Shown: positions 33,915 to 44,499 of the stretch, in pieces | How positions within the stretch are numbered: position 1 is the first letter of the stretch | Layout of the letters: each line of letters starts with the position of its first letter | Origin: Amanita rubescens | Taxonomy: Eukaryota; Basidiomycota; Agaricomycetes; Agaricales; Amanitaceae | Length of the DNA stretch: 64,000 nucleotides | Direction of reading: 5' to 3' | Assembly (NCBI GenBank): GCA_015039365.1 | Contig: WION01000023.1 | Span: 1-64,000 of the forward strand | Notes under the pieces: generated by a model | Databases searched by the model: none | The model's input: the letters and a program-made list of their open reading frames with translations, nothing else | What the model was told of the DNA's origin: nothing | Translations under genes and position numbers: made by a program

Positions 33915-34217
33915 TCATCCTCCTAACCTCATGCATAACTGGTGGAGAGTTACGTTTGCATGACAGGGTTGAAGGACAAGGCTTGGGTGTAGCACACGCG
34001 ACAGGGATAGGCGAGGAGGTGGGAATGGGATCAGGCAGTGTGCATGCTGCCGAAGTGTCAGGTGTTCAAATACGCGTCGCGGTAGTCATGTTGCAATGTG
34101 CATGGGGGCTTGTCGAGATTGAACCGAAAGTTGAGGTAGGTAGTCCGCGACAAAATTGTCAAATCGCGTAGTCCGAGGAAATGAGATGAGAACACTCAGA
34201 GTAGTAGTGGTGTTCTA

Positions 34218-34466
34218 GTTCGTGAGCGGCAAGGATTTCAAGCCAGCAGAGGCGAGCAGATAGTATGAGCAGAATATCGGGTAGGTGCCAGATTTAGGCA
34301 GTGCGTGACAGGTCGGTAACAGATTTCTCCGGTCATCGTTCATCGTTCAACGTTCAATGTTTAGGAAAGAGATGCACTTTGAGATTTTCATTATGATTAT
34401 TATGGCACCCTAATACTACTCTACCTTGAAACTAATAAAAACGAATCACATAAACATCCGAGTCTG
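34218..34466. other. Short spacer without a gene
   Basis: Contains CGTTCATCGTTCAACGTTCAA-like short direct repeats near 34,339. This is the 3' flank of the minus-strand gene that follows. Confidence 0.4.
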
Positions 34467-37400
34467 TCAGAAGCACATTGCATGACCTGAACCATTCCCA
34501 AGCAGCATGACATCAACATAATTTTTCACATATTCATCAGCCGCTTGATACACAAACTTGTATTGTTTTGCTCCTTTCATTATTAGCATCCAGTTATCCT
34601 TGGATAGGTTACTAATGGATAGCATGCACTCCACAGTGGCAAAGCCCCAGCATCTTTGGTCAAATCGTGCACGAACCTTGGTGTGAGGTTTATATAAACC
34701 GTCATGCCATTGTTGGAACGCACGCTCAACCTAAATATGTGGCCAAAGGTGAGCCTCTCAATCCATCTGGTATGAAGCTAAGCCTTACAGCAGCTGTCGC
34801 TAGCGCAAGAGCAGCACCAGGAAAATGACCCTTCTTTGATAGCTCCTGCTGATTGTATGGTAAGGAGTCAATGGCCTCTAGGTACAGCGCAAACGTATCA
34901 AGGATACATTGGTGTTGAAAAGGGCCTTCTGGTTCAACTTCGTCCTTCAAAGACAAAGTTAAATTTAGGAACTTTCATGCCGCTGACGGTAACATCTAGT
35001 ATTCACATACCAGTTCAGTTTCATCAGGGCACTCTTTCCACATAAATGGTATAAGTTGTGGGCGTTGAACAGAGGTACGTTGTCCAAACTTGTTCGAGGT
35101 TGACTTGCTCTGGGGAACAGCCCATTCAACATAGTCTTTTCTCGTCTCTGGGTTCTGATAATCCTCATCAAAGGAGTCAAAGAAACTCTCAACTGCGCGC
35201 TCTGCTCGATCTGCAAAGCGACCACGGAGCTCATAGATACGTTGTCGGAGCTGTCAAGGTTGCAAGGATCATTGAAAATTCCTGCAGCTGTAAACGGTTT
35301 TGCTTACCAAGAAATATACAGGCTCTCCTTGGGCCGCCAGTTGATGCTTACAGTGGAATACTTCGTCCCAAATCTCCTGTGCTGCGGATACAAGGTTGCC
35401 GAACTGCCATGGGTTCTCCGACACGGAGAATACGTGGTCAATCCAACGGGGAACCATCCCAACGGTCCATTTCACAACTTCTTGTGAGTCCCCTGCATTT
35501 GGGAGGTCTGACATTGTAAACTTTTTACGTACGACAGCCACCTCTGCTTCTGGGTTAGCATCTTGGCCTCTAGAGTTAGGTTTAGCCAAGACTCCAGCGC
35601 GGGTTGTGGTCGCCTGGGACCCTGCCTCTGGCGCTGCCAGCTGGCTGAAATTTCTCTGTAGAATGGGAATGAACGTAGCTTCAAAAATTAGTGGAATAGA
35701 CGGACACGTTGATTTCGAAGCAGTCCCCTAGCAGCTCTGCCGTTGCTACGTTTGAGCTGTCCTGTCATAGCTGGGACTTGCAGGCCACGGCGTCCTGGGG
35801 CTGGCGTGGGTTGTGAGGCTAATGCAGATTGTTGAGAAGGGGCCGCCGTCCGAGATCGGGAACGGCGTGGTTGTCCAGGGGGAGGGGGGGTTGTATCGCT
35901 ATTCTCTGAATGGCCCTCAGAACCTTCATCGTCAACGTCCATCCATTCAGGTTTTTTATTCTTTTTAACCCCTACTGGGATTGGCCGCTCCAATTCTGCC
36001 AAGTCTTCTTCAGATTCATCCAACTCCGCGACTGAGCCATGCTGGGGTTTAAAAGTTCCATTTTCTTGATTATCGTTCCCTACAACTGGCTGCTTTGATT
36101 TGTTGCCTTCTCCAGATTCGTCTGAGCTAGTACTAGTATGTCGTGAGTCATTACAGCTCTTAGATTTTCCGTTCTCTGTACACGATGCAGTTGGAGATAG
36201 CAGCTTCTAAAACATTGAGATTAAACATGAACCAAGCCAGATGGTACTGTGCCACCAAGACGTACAGATTTGTTACTATGGGTGCTTGCTGTGGGATCAG
36301 AAACAATGAGTCCGTGTCCTAAAGCATCCAAAGACATGGACAGGCCACTAGTAGTATCAGCAGACTCTGTAGTAGTATCGGGATCTTCAAAAGAACGGTT
36401 GAAAATTTAAGTTAGTTGCATGGGTATTGAATACGTTGAAAGATAGATGTTACCCTGAGGGCCCTTGGATGCAGCGGTCTTTGAAACCGCGTTCTTTGTT
36501 GCTGGCGAACATGCTTCTGGAAATTCAGTGCCAGTGGGCGCTGACTCTGCGATAAGTTTGACAGTTTAGAGCTGGTGCCAGGCACATGCGGTACTAATCC
36601 TCTTACCGTTCTGGCTGGTGACCCCGTTCAATGACCTTGCCTCAGGCACCGAAAATTCTTCGTCGTCATCATCCCGTTCTCTTACACTTATACCTATGAT
36701 AAGTTTGCATCAGAGAGATATATGTAGAATCAGCTCATGTATCACGATTCACCATCATTTGGCGCAGCCTTTGTGCCAGCGTTTGACTTTGACCTCTGGC
36801 CAGAAAAAACCTGGCACCCGTCCACCTTTGCACGTTTACGCCAGTCGTCATATGCACCACTATGAAATGGCACAATGGCGGATGTAAGGAAGCTGGTCGA
36901 TGGATGGGGAGCAGAGTTTGGCTTCTTCACTGCGGGCCTTGGTGCACGTATGAAAGGTATTCGGATGAAGTAGTATGTTTGGGAGTCCATGTGACATGAT
37001 GAGCGTGCATGGGAAATCGTTATTTAAGTACCCAGTTCTGACTCATTCAAGGCAGTGCAACATACCACTCTAAACCCGTGCCTTTCCTTTTCAAGCTTGT
37101 TATCTCCTCACTCACTGAGGCTCGCCTACCACGCCGGGGATTGACCGCTTGTTCTCCATTATTCGCCGCCAACTTAGACTGGGAGCCCAAATTCTGACCT
37201 CCATCTGACGTCACGGTCTTGCTGCCACCGCAGTGCTCCTGAGCGCCATTCCCAGCATCCAAGTCTTTATACCTCACTCGTGAGCAATTCATCATATACC
37301 ACAGGATGGGTACTTACTGCCATTTGCCATGGTAGTTACAGGCGCATCACCATCTGCTGCTGCCGCCCATGATCTGGGGTTGGACTCCAAGTTCTGCAGG

Positions 37401-37531
37401 TTGCCGTTTGAGTTGTTGCCAGGTTCACCAGTGGCACCATCAGCATCAGCCATCTCAGCATCCAAGTCAATCACATCGGCTTGTCTAACTTCAAGACGCC
37501 GCATCCCAACAGAATCAACGGTGAGTGGCAT
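34467..37531 (-). CDS. Multi-exon host-type gene of unknown function
   Basis: The 3' half is well resolved. Introns at 35,656-35,705, 35,251-35,307, 34,945-35,010 and 34,731-34,788 all keep phase and join TMSDLPNAGDSQEVVKWTVG, PRWIDHVFSVSENPWQFGNL, IYELRGRFADRAERAVESFF, YVEWAVPQSK, QLIPFMWKECPDE, PFQHQCILDTFALYLEAID, KGHFPGAALALATAAVERAF and YVKNYVDVMLLGNG, ending at TGA 34,467-34,469. I have seen this C-terminal pattern in repeated mushroom gene families of unknown function. The N-terminal half (35,706-37,531) is split into several Ser/Asp/Asn-rich exons (for example DLAELERPIPVGVKKNKKPE) whose joins are less certain. ATG 37,531 is my choice of start. The left LTR of the gypsy element begins only 76 bp upstream. 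Confidence 0.55.
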
Positions 37532-37606
37532 TTCAACAGTAGTGATAGCATGATGTACTCACTGTCTGTTGACTTTTGCTTGCCATTGAAGATACCTCTC
37601 GGCCGC

Positions 37607-38058
37607 TGTTACAACACGGTACGGACTCCCGCATTATGCTTACATGACACGTCGGACATGTTCATTTCCTTTATGCCTACCTTACTTGTCGTCTCCCTTA
37701 TGCTCGATTCATACGGACAAGCTCGTTTCCTTACTTATACCATCCCTTGTTCCACATATGATGCCATCCTTATACTTACTCTCGTACTTACCATTATACA
37801 TTAATTAGTACGTCTCATTGTACTTGCTAGTATAAATACCGCATGTATTCTAGAGTCGAACCCTAAGTTCGACTTAGCTGTTTATTGTCGTCTGGCAATA
37901 TTATCTTACTCCTCACTCATCAACCACAATCGTCCTCAGATCCTAAGTCAACGCTTTGACTTAGTATTGAACTTGTAATCTTAACGTTTGACTTAAGACT
38001 TGTAATCGTGACTAGAGTTGCCGTTGCAACTTAGGTTGAGATTAACGAGTTCGTAACA
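37607..38058 (+). repeat. Left LTR of the gypsy element
   Basis: 452 bp, TGTTAC...GTAACA. A TATAAATA box lies at about 37,831-37,838, so transcription probably starts roughly 25-30 bp further on. Several TTTGACTTA/TAAGTCAA words lie in the right third. Confidence 0.9.
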
Positions 38059-38070
38059 ATTAAGTCAAAC
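38059..38070 (+). other. Candidate primer-binding site, self-complementary to the LTR
   Basis: Directly after the LTR comes A then TTAAGTCAAAC. It does not start with TGG, as a tRNA-primed site would, but it is the exact complement of GTTTGACTTAA at 37,986-37,996 inside the LTR. Self-priming is known from Tf1/sushi-type gypsy elements; here it is inference. Confidence 0.4.
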
Positions 38071-38148
38071 TTTTCAACAAGCCTGAACATCGATTCATTG
38101 GCATTTGATAAACACACTTTAACGAACTTCCGGAAAGCCAGCCCGTAG

Positions 38149-39891
38149 GTTACTGGCCACGTTGTCAAAACGGATTGGAGAGCTCCACCAAATAGAGCTA
38201 CACGAGATCGTAAAGGGAACTACGTTCTTGACGGATACTACGTCAGACTAAACGGTGCAAAACGAATCTGGGAAGATACAGGAGGAAATCCAGTTAAAGA
38301 ACAAGAATTCTGGATACCACAAAAAGAAACTAGACCTCCGAACGAATCATATTATTACTTCGCAGATCTATATCTTCAGGAACAGCACATCAGATTCGAC
38401 CACCTCACAGAACGTTGGATAGCATCCGAAACACAAGACTTTGTCCCTAACGAATACTTCAACACCCCTACTTGGATAAAAGGGACTGTTGACGCTCTAC
38501 CAGAGAACTTAAGACCAAGAACTCTCCTTCCCACACCGACAACTACAAAAGGCAAAAAGAAAGCAAACTTTGGCCTAAACGATAGTGAATCCGAGAAAGA
38601 GGGAGATACAGATCAAAAACCCGATCTATCCCTTAGTTTTCTCAGTGACCTTTCAGTTGGAACGACACCAACACCTGCCCAACAACCGACCAATCCCGAA
38701 TCAGGTCCTTCGAACCCTAAAGAACAAAAGGACGAAGAAGACCCGTTTGACCCCGACAGAATCGAAGTAGACGAACCTAAACCCGACCCAACTCCACCTC
38801 GCAGAGATCCATCACCCCCACCATTACCAAGAATGTCTGGAGGAATCACAGACCCTGCACCTAACCCACGAATCCCTAGTCTCATCGGAGATCTTCCTGA
38901 ATTCAAAGGAAAGCGAAAGGATGCCAACACATTCATAGAAGATATCGAAATCTTCTTTGATATGAACCCGGAACGGATGAACACAGACCGTTTAAAAATC
39001 CTTGCCGCCCTGAATAAAATCTCAGATGGAGCAAGACAATGGAAGAAGAATAAATTAGCAGATTTATGAAAATCTCACGCTACCACCGAAGGAGGCGTTA
39101 CGAGACCTGCTTTATTCGATGATTGGGATGCATTTAAACTGTCATTCTTGACAGATTGGGGAGAAGTAGATCCAAGTGGAAACGCGTATACGAAGATTCT
39201 CAATCTACAGAACAGATCGTCCATGAAAGGAAAGAAACAGATGACCTTACCTAATTACGTCAACCAGTTCAAGGAACAAATTACGAAAGCCGGAATCGAA
39301 GGAGAAGCAGCATTCCATATGTTCGGAAAAGGACTTACAGCACCTGAGTTCGAAAAAGCAATGCTCATGAACCCAAAAACATTGCAAGATTGGTACGACA
39401 TTGCTATCAAACTCGACAACATCCGAACCCGTTCATACGCTTATTCCCCTCGATCTGGAAATGGTTACTCATCATCCTCTCACAACGACGAATCATGGGC
39501 TATGCAGATCAATCATAAATATCTAGAAAAAGACGAAGACCCAGAATTAGAACTTATGATCAGATCTATGTCCAAAGAAGAAAGAGAACGCTATATCAGA
39601 GACGGTTTATGTTTTATCTGCGGAATTAAAGGACACATGTCAGGGCAATGCCCAAAGAAGAAAAGAAACAAAGGGAAAGGTCGATTTAAAGGAGGAAAGA
39701 AAAGAGGATTCACGCCCAAACGTCACATTCGAGCCACATCAGAAGATGGTGACAGAAACTGGGAAGAAGAAGAAGTCCGAGAGTCTAAACCAAATTACAC
39801 CAAGAACATCCGAGCGCTGATGAAAGGAATGTCAACCGACGAAAAGAATGATCTATTACTATCTCTTGCCGATGAAGACGAGGATTTTTAA
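38149..39891 (+). pseudogene. gag region with zinc knuckle, interrupted frame
   Basis: One frame stays open from 38,149 to 39,891 except for a TGA at 39,067-39,069; a TAG at 38,146 closes it upstream, beyond which it is again open to the LTR. The N-terminal part (GNYVLDGYYVRLNGAKRIWE) has no ATG before 38,833, so the true start is unclear. Then come an acidic Pro-rich linker, the capsid-like helical region (LPEFKGKRKDANTFIEDIEI) and a CCHC knuckle (CFICGIKGHMSGQC) before a basic tail. The frame ends GAT TTT TAA. The next frame (protease) is in the -1 phase and overlaps at that T-run. The product would package the RNA. Confidence 0.65.
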
Positions 39892-39902
39892 CAGTGGGAC
39901 TC

Positions 39903-42236
39903 ATGACGGTGGATGAAGTTCCAGAAACATCAGATTCAACTCTCGATATATCCCATGTAACAGTACAATCTATTTCAAAACAAAGATTATCTGTCCCTAT
40001 CAAAGTTGAAACTGAAAACAACACTGAAAACCTCGTTGCCCTTATCGACTGCGGAGCCGAAGGGATATTTATCGACAAAAGGATAGCACACAAATGGAGA
40101 AAACGAAAAACTTCACGACCAATCAGAGTTTATAACGTCAATGGCACCATAAACAAAGAAGGAGAAATTGATGAACAATGTCTTATCACCTTCGAAATGA
40201 ACGGAAAACGCATGACCGAATGGTTTTACGTATCAGCAATAGGAAAACAAATGATTATACTGGGGCTTCCTTGGCTAGAGAAGCATAACCCTGACGTAAA
40301 TTGGAGAGAAAAGACTCTAGAGTTCCGAGACTCTGAACAGGACAAGATCAAGGCATCACTTCAGAGCATCTGTCAACAGATTGACAGAATAGCTATGCCT
40401 GAATGGGAAGAAGAACTAGTCATCAGATATTTGATGTCACACAAAGGATCACAGATGACAGATCACGGATGGAACACGCATACATTTGAGGACATAGGAA
40501 GCTGGTCAGAAGACGAATACGATCAAGTAACTATCGCACGATACATGCCAGCTCAACAAATGGAACACAAATACCATCAAACAGAGGAGGTTTACACGCT
40601 CCCTCCTGAATACTCGGCATGGAAAGATGTATTCGAGAAAAAAGCAAGTGAACGATTCCCAGAAAGCCGATCCTGGGATCACCAGATAGAACTTCGCGAT
40701 GATTTCATACCAAAAAGAGGAAAAATCTATCCCTTATCTCCGAAACAGCAGAACACACTGGACGAATGGATTAAAGAACACGTAGAAAAAGGCTACATCA
40801 GACCATCGAAATCGCCGCAGGCATCACCTTTCTTCTTTGTAGAAAAGAAAGAAGCACAAAAACTACGACCCTGCCAAGACTATCGATATTTGAACGAATA
40901 TACTAAACCAAACGCATATCCATTACCCCTTATCTCCGACCTTATGATCAAACTCAAAGATTCGGAATACTTTACGAAACTGGATATCCGTTGGGGATAT
41001 AATAATGTTCAAATCAAGGAATCCGACAGATGGAAAGCCGCCTTTATCACCAACCGAGGTTTATTCGAACCTAACGTTATGTTCTTTGGACTACGAAATT
41101 CACCAGCAATGTTTCAAGCTATGATGGACGATTATTTCAGGGATTTTACAGAAAAAGGATGGCTCGTCATCTATATGGATGACATGCTAATACACGCGCT
41201 GAAACGATCAGAAGAAGGCCGATGCGGAAGTGCGTTCGGCCAAAGGGACTACGGAGGTCAGTCCGAAGGGAGTCTCGGGTGCAGAGAGGGTGCCGAAGCC
41301 GCCTTTATCACCAACCGAGGTTTATTCGAACCTAACGTTATGTTCTTTGGACTACGAAATTCACCAGCAACGTTTCAAGCTATGATGGACGATTATTTCA
41401 GGGATTTTACAGAAAAAGGATGGCTCGTCATCTATATGGATGACATGCTAATACACGCGCGCACTAAAGAAGAACTCGAGATTCGAACAAAACAAGTACT
41501 TGAACGATTACAGAAACACGATCTTTACCTCAAGCTTGAAAAATGTAAATTCGCTGCCAAAGAAGTTGATTTTCTAGGCACCGTCATATCCAAAAATACA
41601 ATAAAAATGGACCCAATCAAACTTGCCGGAATCAGGGACTGGCCAACCCCTACTACCGTTAAACAAGTTAGATCATTTTTAGGATTCGGAAACTACTATC
41701 GAAGATTTATTTTCGGATTCGCCCACCTTGCACGACCCCTGCACGACCTAACGAAGAAAAATAAACTATGGACATGGACCGCAGAATGCCAAGTCGCATT
41801 TGATCTATTAAAAGAACGCTTCACATCCGCACCTGTCTTAATGATGCCCGATGTTAACAAACCCTTTATTCTACAACCAGACGCATCAGACCGCGCTATC
41901 GGAGCAGTTCTCATGCAGAAAGATGACAATGGCGACTTACACCCATGCGGATACCTATCCCACGCACTAACACCGACTGAGACACGATGGCAAATCTACG
42001 ACCGAGAGTTATTCGCCATCTACTACGCTCTTTATAACGAATGGAGATACCTGCTTGAAGGAGCAGAACACCCTGTCATTATTCATTGCGACCACAAGAA
42101 CCTACTCTATTATCGAGAACCACAACGTCTTACAAACCGCCAAGCACGATGGTGGAACGACTTGTCTCGATTTAATATTAAATTAACGCACGTTCCCGGA
42201 GCAAAACTAATAATAGCGGATGCCTTATCCCGCTGA
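39903..42236 (+). CDS. pol: protease, reverse transcriptase and RNase H, with an internal RT duplication
   Basis: The open frame extends in the -1 phase from gag; the first ATG is 39,903. The protease motif is ALIDCGAEG, with Cys where Ser or Thr is usual. The RT runs from about 40,740 with LRPCQDYRYLNEYT and FTKLDIRWGYNN to the catalytic YMDD. A 165-bp segment holding YMDD (41,035-41,199) is repeated at 41,296-41,460 with one visible base difference, separated by 96 bp of unrelated sequence, all in frame, so the protein has two YMDD motifs. RNase H follows (LQPDASDRAIGAVL, YDRELFAIYYAL, IIHCDHKNLLYY). A TGA at 42,234-42,236 ends the frame just before integrase. The duplication probably disables polymerase activity. 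Confidence 0.85.
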   Translation: MTVDEVPETSDSTLDISHVTVQSISKQRLSVPIKVETENNTENLVALIDCGAEGIFIDKRIAHKWRKRKTSRPIRVYNVNGTINKEGEIDEQCLITFEMNGKRMTEWFYVSAIGKQMIILGLPWLEKHNPDVNWREKTLEFRDSEQDKIKASLQSICQQIDRIAMPEWEEELVIRYLMSHKGSQMTDHGWNTHTFEDIGSWSEDEYDQVTIARYMPAQQMEHKYHQTEEVYTLPPEYSAWKDVFEKKASERFPESRSWDHQIELRDDFIPKRGKIYPLSPKQQNTLDEWIKEHVEKGYIRPSKSPQASPFFFVEKKEAQKLRPCQDYRYLNEYTKPNAYPLPLISDLMIKLKDSEYFTKLDIRWGYNNVQIKESDRWKAAFITNRGLFEPNVMFFGLRNSPAMFQAMMDDYFRDFTEKGWLVIYMDDMLIHALKRSEEGRCGSAFGQRDYGGQSEGSLGCREGAEAAFITNRGLFEPNVMFFGLRNSPATFQAMMDDYFRDFTEKGWLVIYMDDMLIHARTKEELEIRTKQVLERLQKHDLYLKLEKCKFAAKEVDFLGTVISKNTIKMDPIKLAGIRDWPTPTTVKQVRSFLGFGNYYRRFIFGFAHLARPLHDLTKKNKLWTWTAECQVAFDLLKERFTSAPVLMMPDVNKPFILQPDASDRAIGAVLMQKDDNGDLHPCGYLSHALTPTETRWQIYDRELFAIYYALYNEWRYLLEGAEHPVIIHCDHKNLLYYREPQRLTNRQARWWNDLSRFNIKLTHVPGAKLIIADALSR
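41035..41460 (+). repeat. 165-bp direct duplication inside the RT core with a 96-bp filler
   Basis: Copies at 41,035-41,199 and 41,296-41,460 are offset by 261 bp (87 codons). The one difference I see is ATG versus ACG (Met or Thr before FQAMMDD). The filler 41,200-41,295 has no similarity to RT and contains its own inverted repeats (GGCCG/CGGCC; GGACT/AGTCC). Confidence 0.85.
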
Positions 42237-42245
42237 CCCGATCAT

Positions 42246-43145
42246 ATGACAAAAGACGAACCAGAAGAGTTAATAACAATGCTCCCAAAAGAACTCTTTG
42301 TTCGCACGATCGCCGAAGATCTCCATGACAGAGCAATAGAAATAACTGTCAAAGATGAATTCGCTCAATCAATCAAGAAATGTCTAAAAGAAAAAGGAAC
42401 ACCGCCTTTACGCACAGCCCTTTCTGATTGGACCCTTGACGACAAATTAATCCTGTACAAAGGGAAATCTTTTATCCCTCCTGATGCCGATCTTCGCCGA
42501 GATATTATTAAAGATTTTCATGAATCACCAACAAGCGGACACCCCGGTTTCTTCAAAACCCTCGCCTTATTAAAGGAATATTACTGGTGGCCATTGATGT
42601 CTAAAATGGTTAAACAGTTTATTGACGGATGCACGGCATGCCAACAAATGAAATCAAATACACACCCTACTGCCGCACCTCTGATGCCAATCAAGTCTCA
42701 CGCCCACCGACCCTTCCAACAAATAACTATGGATTTCATAACCGACTTACCCCAAAGTGACGGTTTTGATTCTATCTTTATCGTGGTCGATCAAGGACTT
42801 ACAAAGGGAGTAATTCTCATGCCTTGTAATAAAACTATCACCGCCGACGAAACCGCCGACCTCTACATTCGGAATGTATTCAAAAACTTCGGTTTACCCG
42901 ACATTATGATCTCCGATCGAGGACCACAGTTCGCATCACATGTCTTTAATGGCATAATGGACTCATTAAAGATTAAACACAAAATGAGTACCGCTTTCCA
43001 TCCACAAACAGATGGACAAACAGAGCGATATAACGCCGAATTAGAAGCTTACCTCCGAATATTCTGTGCCTACGAACCAGATACCTGGAACAAGATGATA
43101 CCAATAGCACAATTCGCGCATAATTCACGCACTCATGAAGCGTTG
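42246..43145 (+). pseudogene. Integrase, N-terminal and catalytic parts (split by an insertion)
   Basis: In the same frame as pol after the TGA at 42,234. It has the HHCC zinc domain (HESPTSGHPGFF and CTACQQMK), then the DDE core: D in QITMDFITDLP, D in IMISDRGPQFAS and E in TERYNAELEAY. The frame is cut at 43,154 by a KDZ-family element and resumes at 46,129. The three residues after KQS come from the element. Confidence 0.85.
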
Positions 43146-43153
43146 AAACAATC
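43146..43153. repeat. Target-site duplication, left, of the KDZ-family element in integrase
   Basis: AAACAATC, identical to 46,121-46,128. Confidence 0.8.
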
Positions 43154-43752
43154 GAGGTCTTTACACTGAGCCACCTATTCCTAGCAGATTCCGCGCGGAA
43201 TGCTAGGAATCCGCGGAATCCGCTGGGAAATTCCTAGCATTCCTAGCAAATGCTAGGAATGGGTGTTTCCCCCCCAAAAAAGGGGAAAATGTCCCAGTGT
43301 ATTCCCAATGATTTCCCAGCACATTCCCACCCCAGTGCAAGGAATGGGTAGGCCATTCCTAGGAATGCTTTCAGCTGGGACTGGTAGGACTGGGTAGGAC
43401 TAGGAATGGACTGGGAATGAAGGTGATCATGTGACTTGACATGGTCTGTGCGCAGGTCCACAGGTATATAAGGAGGGGACATTTGGCACATATTTCCCCC
43501 CCACCACCCCCTTCAGGATGGGGTGGCAGTGCTGATAAGATTAGATAGATTAGATAGATAGATAGATAGAGTACTTGTTTGATATAGGATAAGCAAATTA
43601 AGTAATGCAAAAGGGTTAGATAAGATAAGATAAGATAAAAATAGATAAGATATTTTTAGAATTTCCTTTTTTGGAAAAATACTCTTTTGCTTCAAATGAA
43701 TATGCAAAGTTTATTATTGTTTGTTTGTCCTTGTTTTTCTTGAGATAAAATT

Positions 43753-43857
43753 ACCAAAAAATCTTCAAAAAATGCGGAAAATTCGTGTGATCCAGATCAT
43801 ATAGACTTGGTGAAGCCAAACAAAGCCAAACTTGAGATATTGGCAAAATAAGTTTTG
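43753..43857 (+). repeat. Shared ~100-bp module, copy in the integrase insertion
   Basis: Holds AATGCGGAAAATTCGTGTGA, AAGCCAAACAAAGCCAAACT and TTGAGATATTGGCAAAATA in order, matching 59,050-59,158 and 55,731-55,843. Confidence 0.6.
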
Positions 43858-44499
43858 GACTTTCAATTCATTACATATTTCCACCATACTGTCCAAGGGT
43901 GCCATTTATATACACATGATATATGTTCCATATAGCATCCTTGAATCAGGTGAAGGTCATGTGAAACCCATTCAGACTGTGCTTCAAGTTGGACATGTTC
44001 ATTCCTTATGCCTTCCTTATCCATTCTTACCCTTATGCTTGATTCATACAGACAAGCACATTTGGATACAATCCACTTGTCATCACTTATCATCCACACT
44101 CTTCCTCAGGTGCTTTGAAGTTGCTATCTGCTTTAGTATTGACTTATATAGGATCATGACTTGAAGTAGATTGGAATTACCATTGTAAATCGGTCACTGG
44201 ACTCACAAGTTTGTAACAACAGGCTGTCTTGCCACCTGTCTGTCTACCTGTCCACACCACCACCCATCTCACAAAACTGCCATCCATCTTCAATGCACTG
44301 GCACCAACCACTGGCACTGCTCTGGGAGCCTGAACTTAAGCTCAGATTGGGTGGGACTCAAGTCTTAAGTTGCACTTGGACCAGGATCAAACAATCTTTT
44401 ACATTTTTACAAATTGTTTTGGGATTTTGTCATGAGTATGACAATCCCAACCAATGCCAAGCAACTGCATCAGGAAAATTGCCAAATTTCTGATAATGT

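Larger units (their letters stand above)
31071..33936 (-). pseudogene. Chain of Ser/Thr/Pro-rich frames within the hairpin tract
   Basis: Frames at 31,436-31,071, 32,064-31,411 (217 codons), 32,748-32,347, 33,198-32,815, 33,452-33,180 and 33,936-33,589 lie end to end in changing phases. Two of them align at protein level: KLDSPSTPRELHRN-like, SSLNQDNEL, then METATTVS near 33,800 matches KLDSLSIPLELHRN, SSLTKDNEL and METAPAVS near 32,800 in corresponding frames. RDSTPESRDASEQVQTT matches KDSVFESRNAPKRVQTT. The tract may derive from one long repetitive protein gene that has lost its frame, or it may be a multi-exon gene. No domain is recognised. Confidence 0.35.
29316..34217. repeat. Hairpin-dense tract built of degenerate 0.75-1 kb repeats
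   Basis: Short perfect inverted repeats follow one another every few tens of bases. Examples: 29,316-29,333 (GGGACTC/GAGTCCC), 29,344-29,365 (GGAGAGTTC/GAACTCTCC), 29,494-29,519, 29,537-29,558 (GACGACG/CGTCGTC), 30,790-30,816 (11-bp stem, one mismatch), 31,097-31,120 (GGGAGCGT/ACGCTCCC), 31,248-31,270 (GACGACGT/ACGTCGTC), 31,572-31,592 (CTTCTCCCG/CGGGAGAAG, 3-nt loop) and 31,630-31,651 (GGAGACCC/GGGTCTCC). Underneath lies a long-period direct repeat: GGCAGCGTG-type blocks recur near 31,360, 32,104, 33,013 and 34,034, and 32,650-32,910 matches 33,660-33,930. A hAT-like element interrupts the tract at 29,600-30,654. I know of no described family with this structure. Confidence 0.7.

Noticed and set aside
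29316..34217. Mitochondrial insertion with GC-cluster hairpins
   Set aside because: No mitochondrial gene is recognisable, and base composition is not AT-rich between the hairpins.
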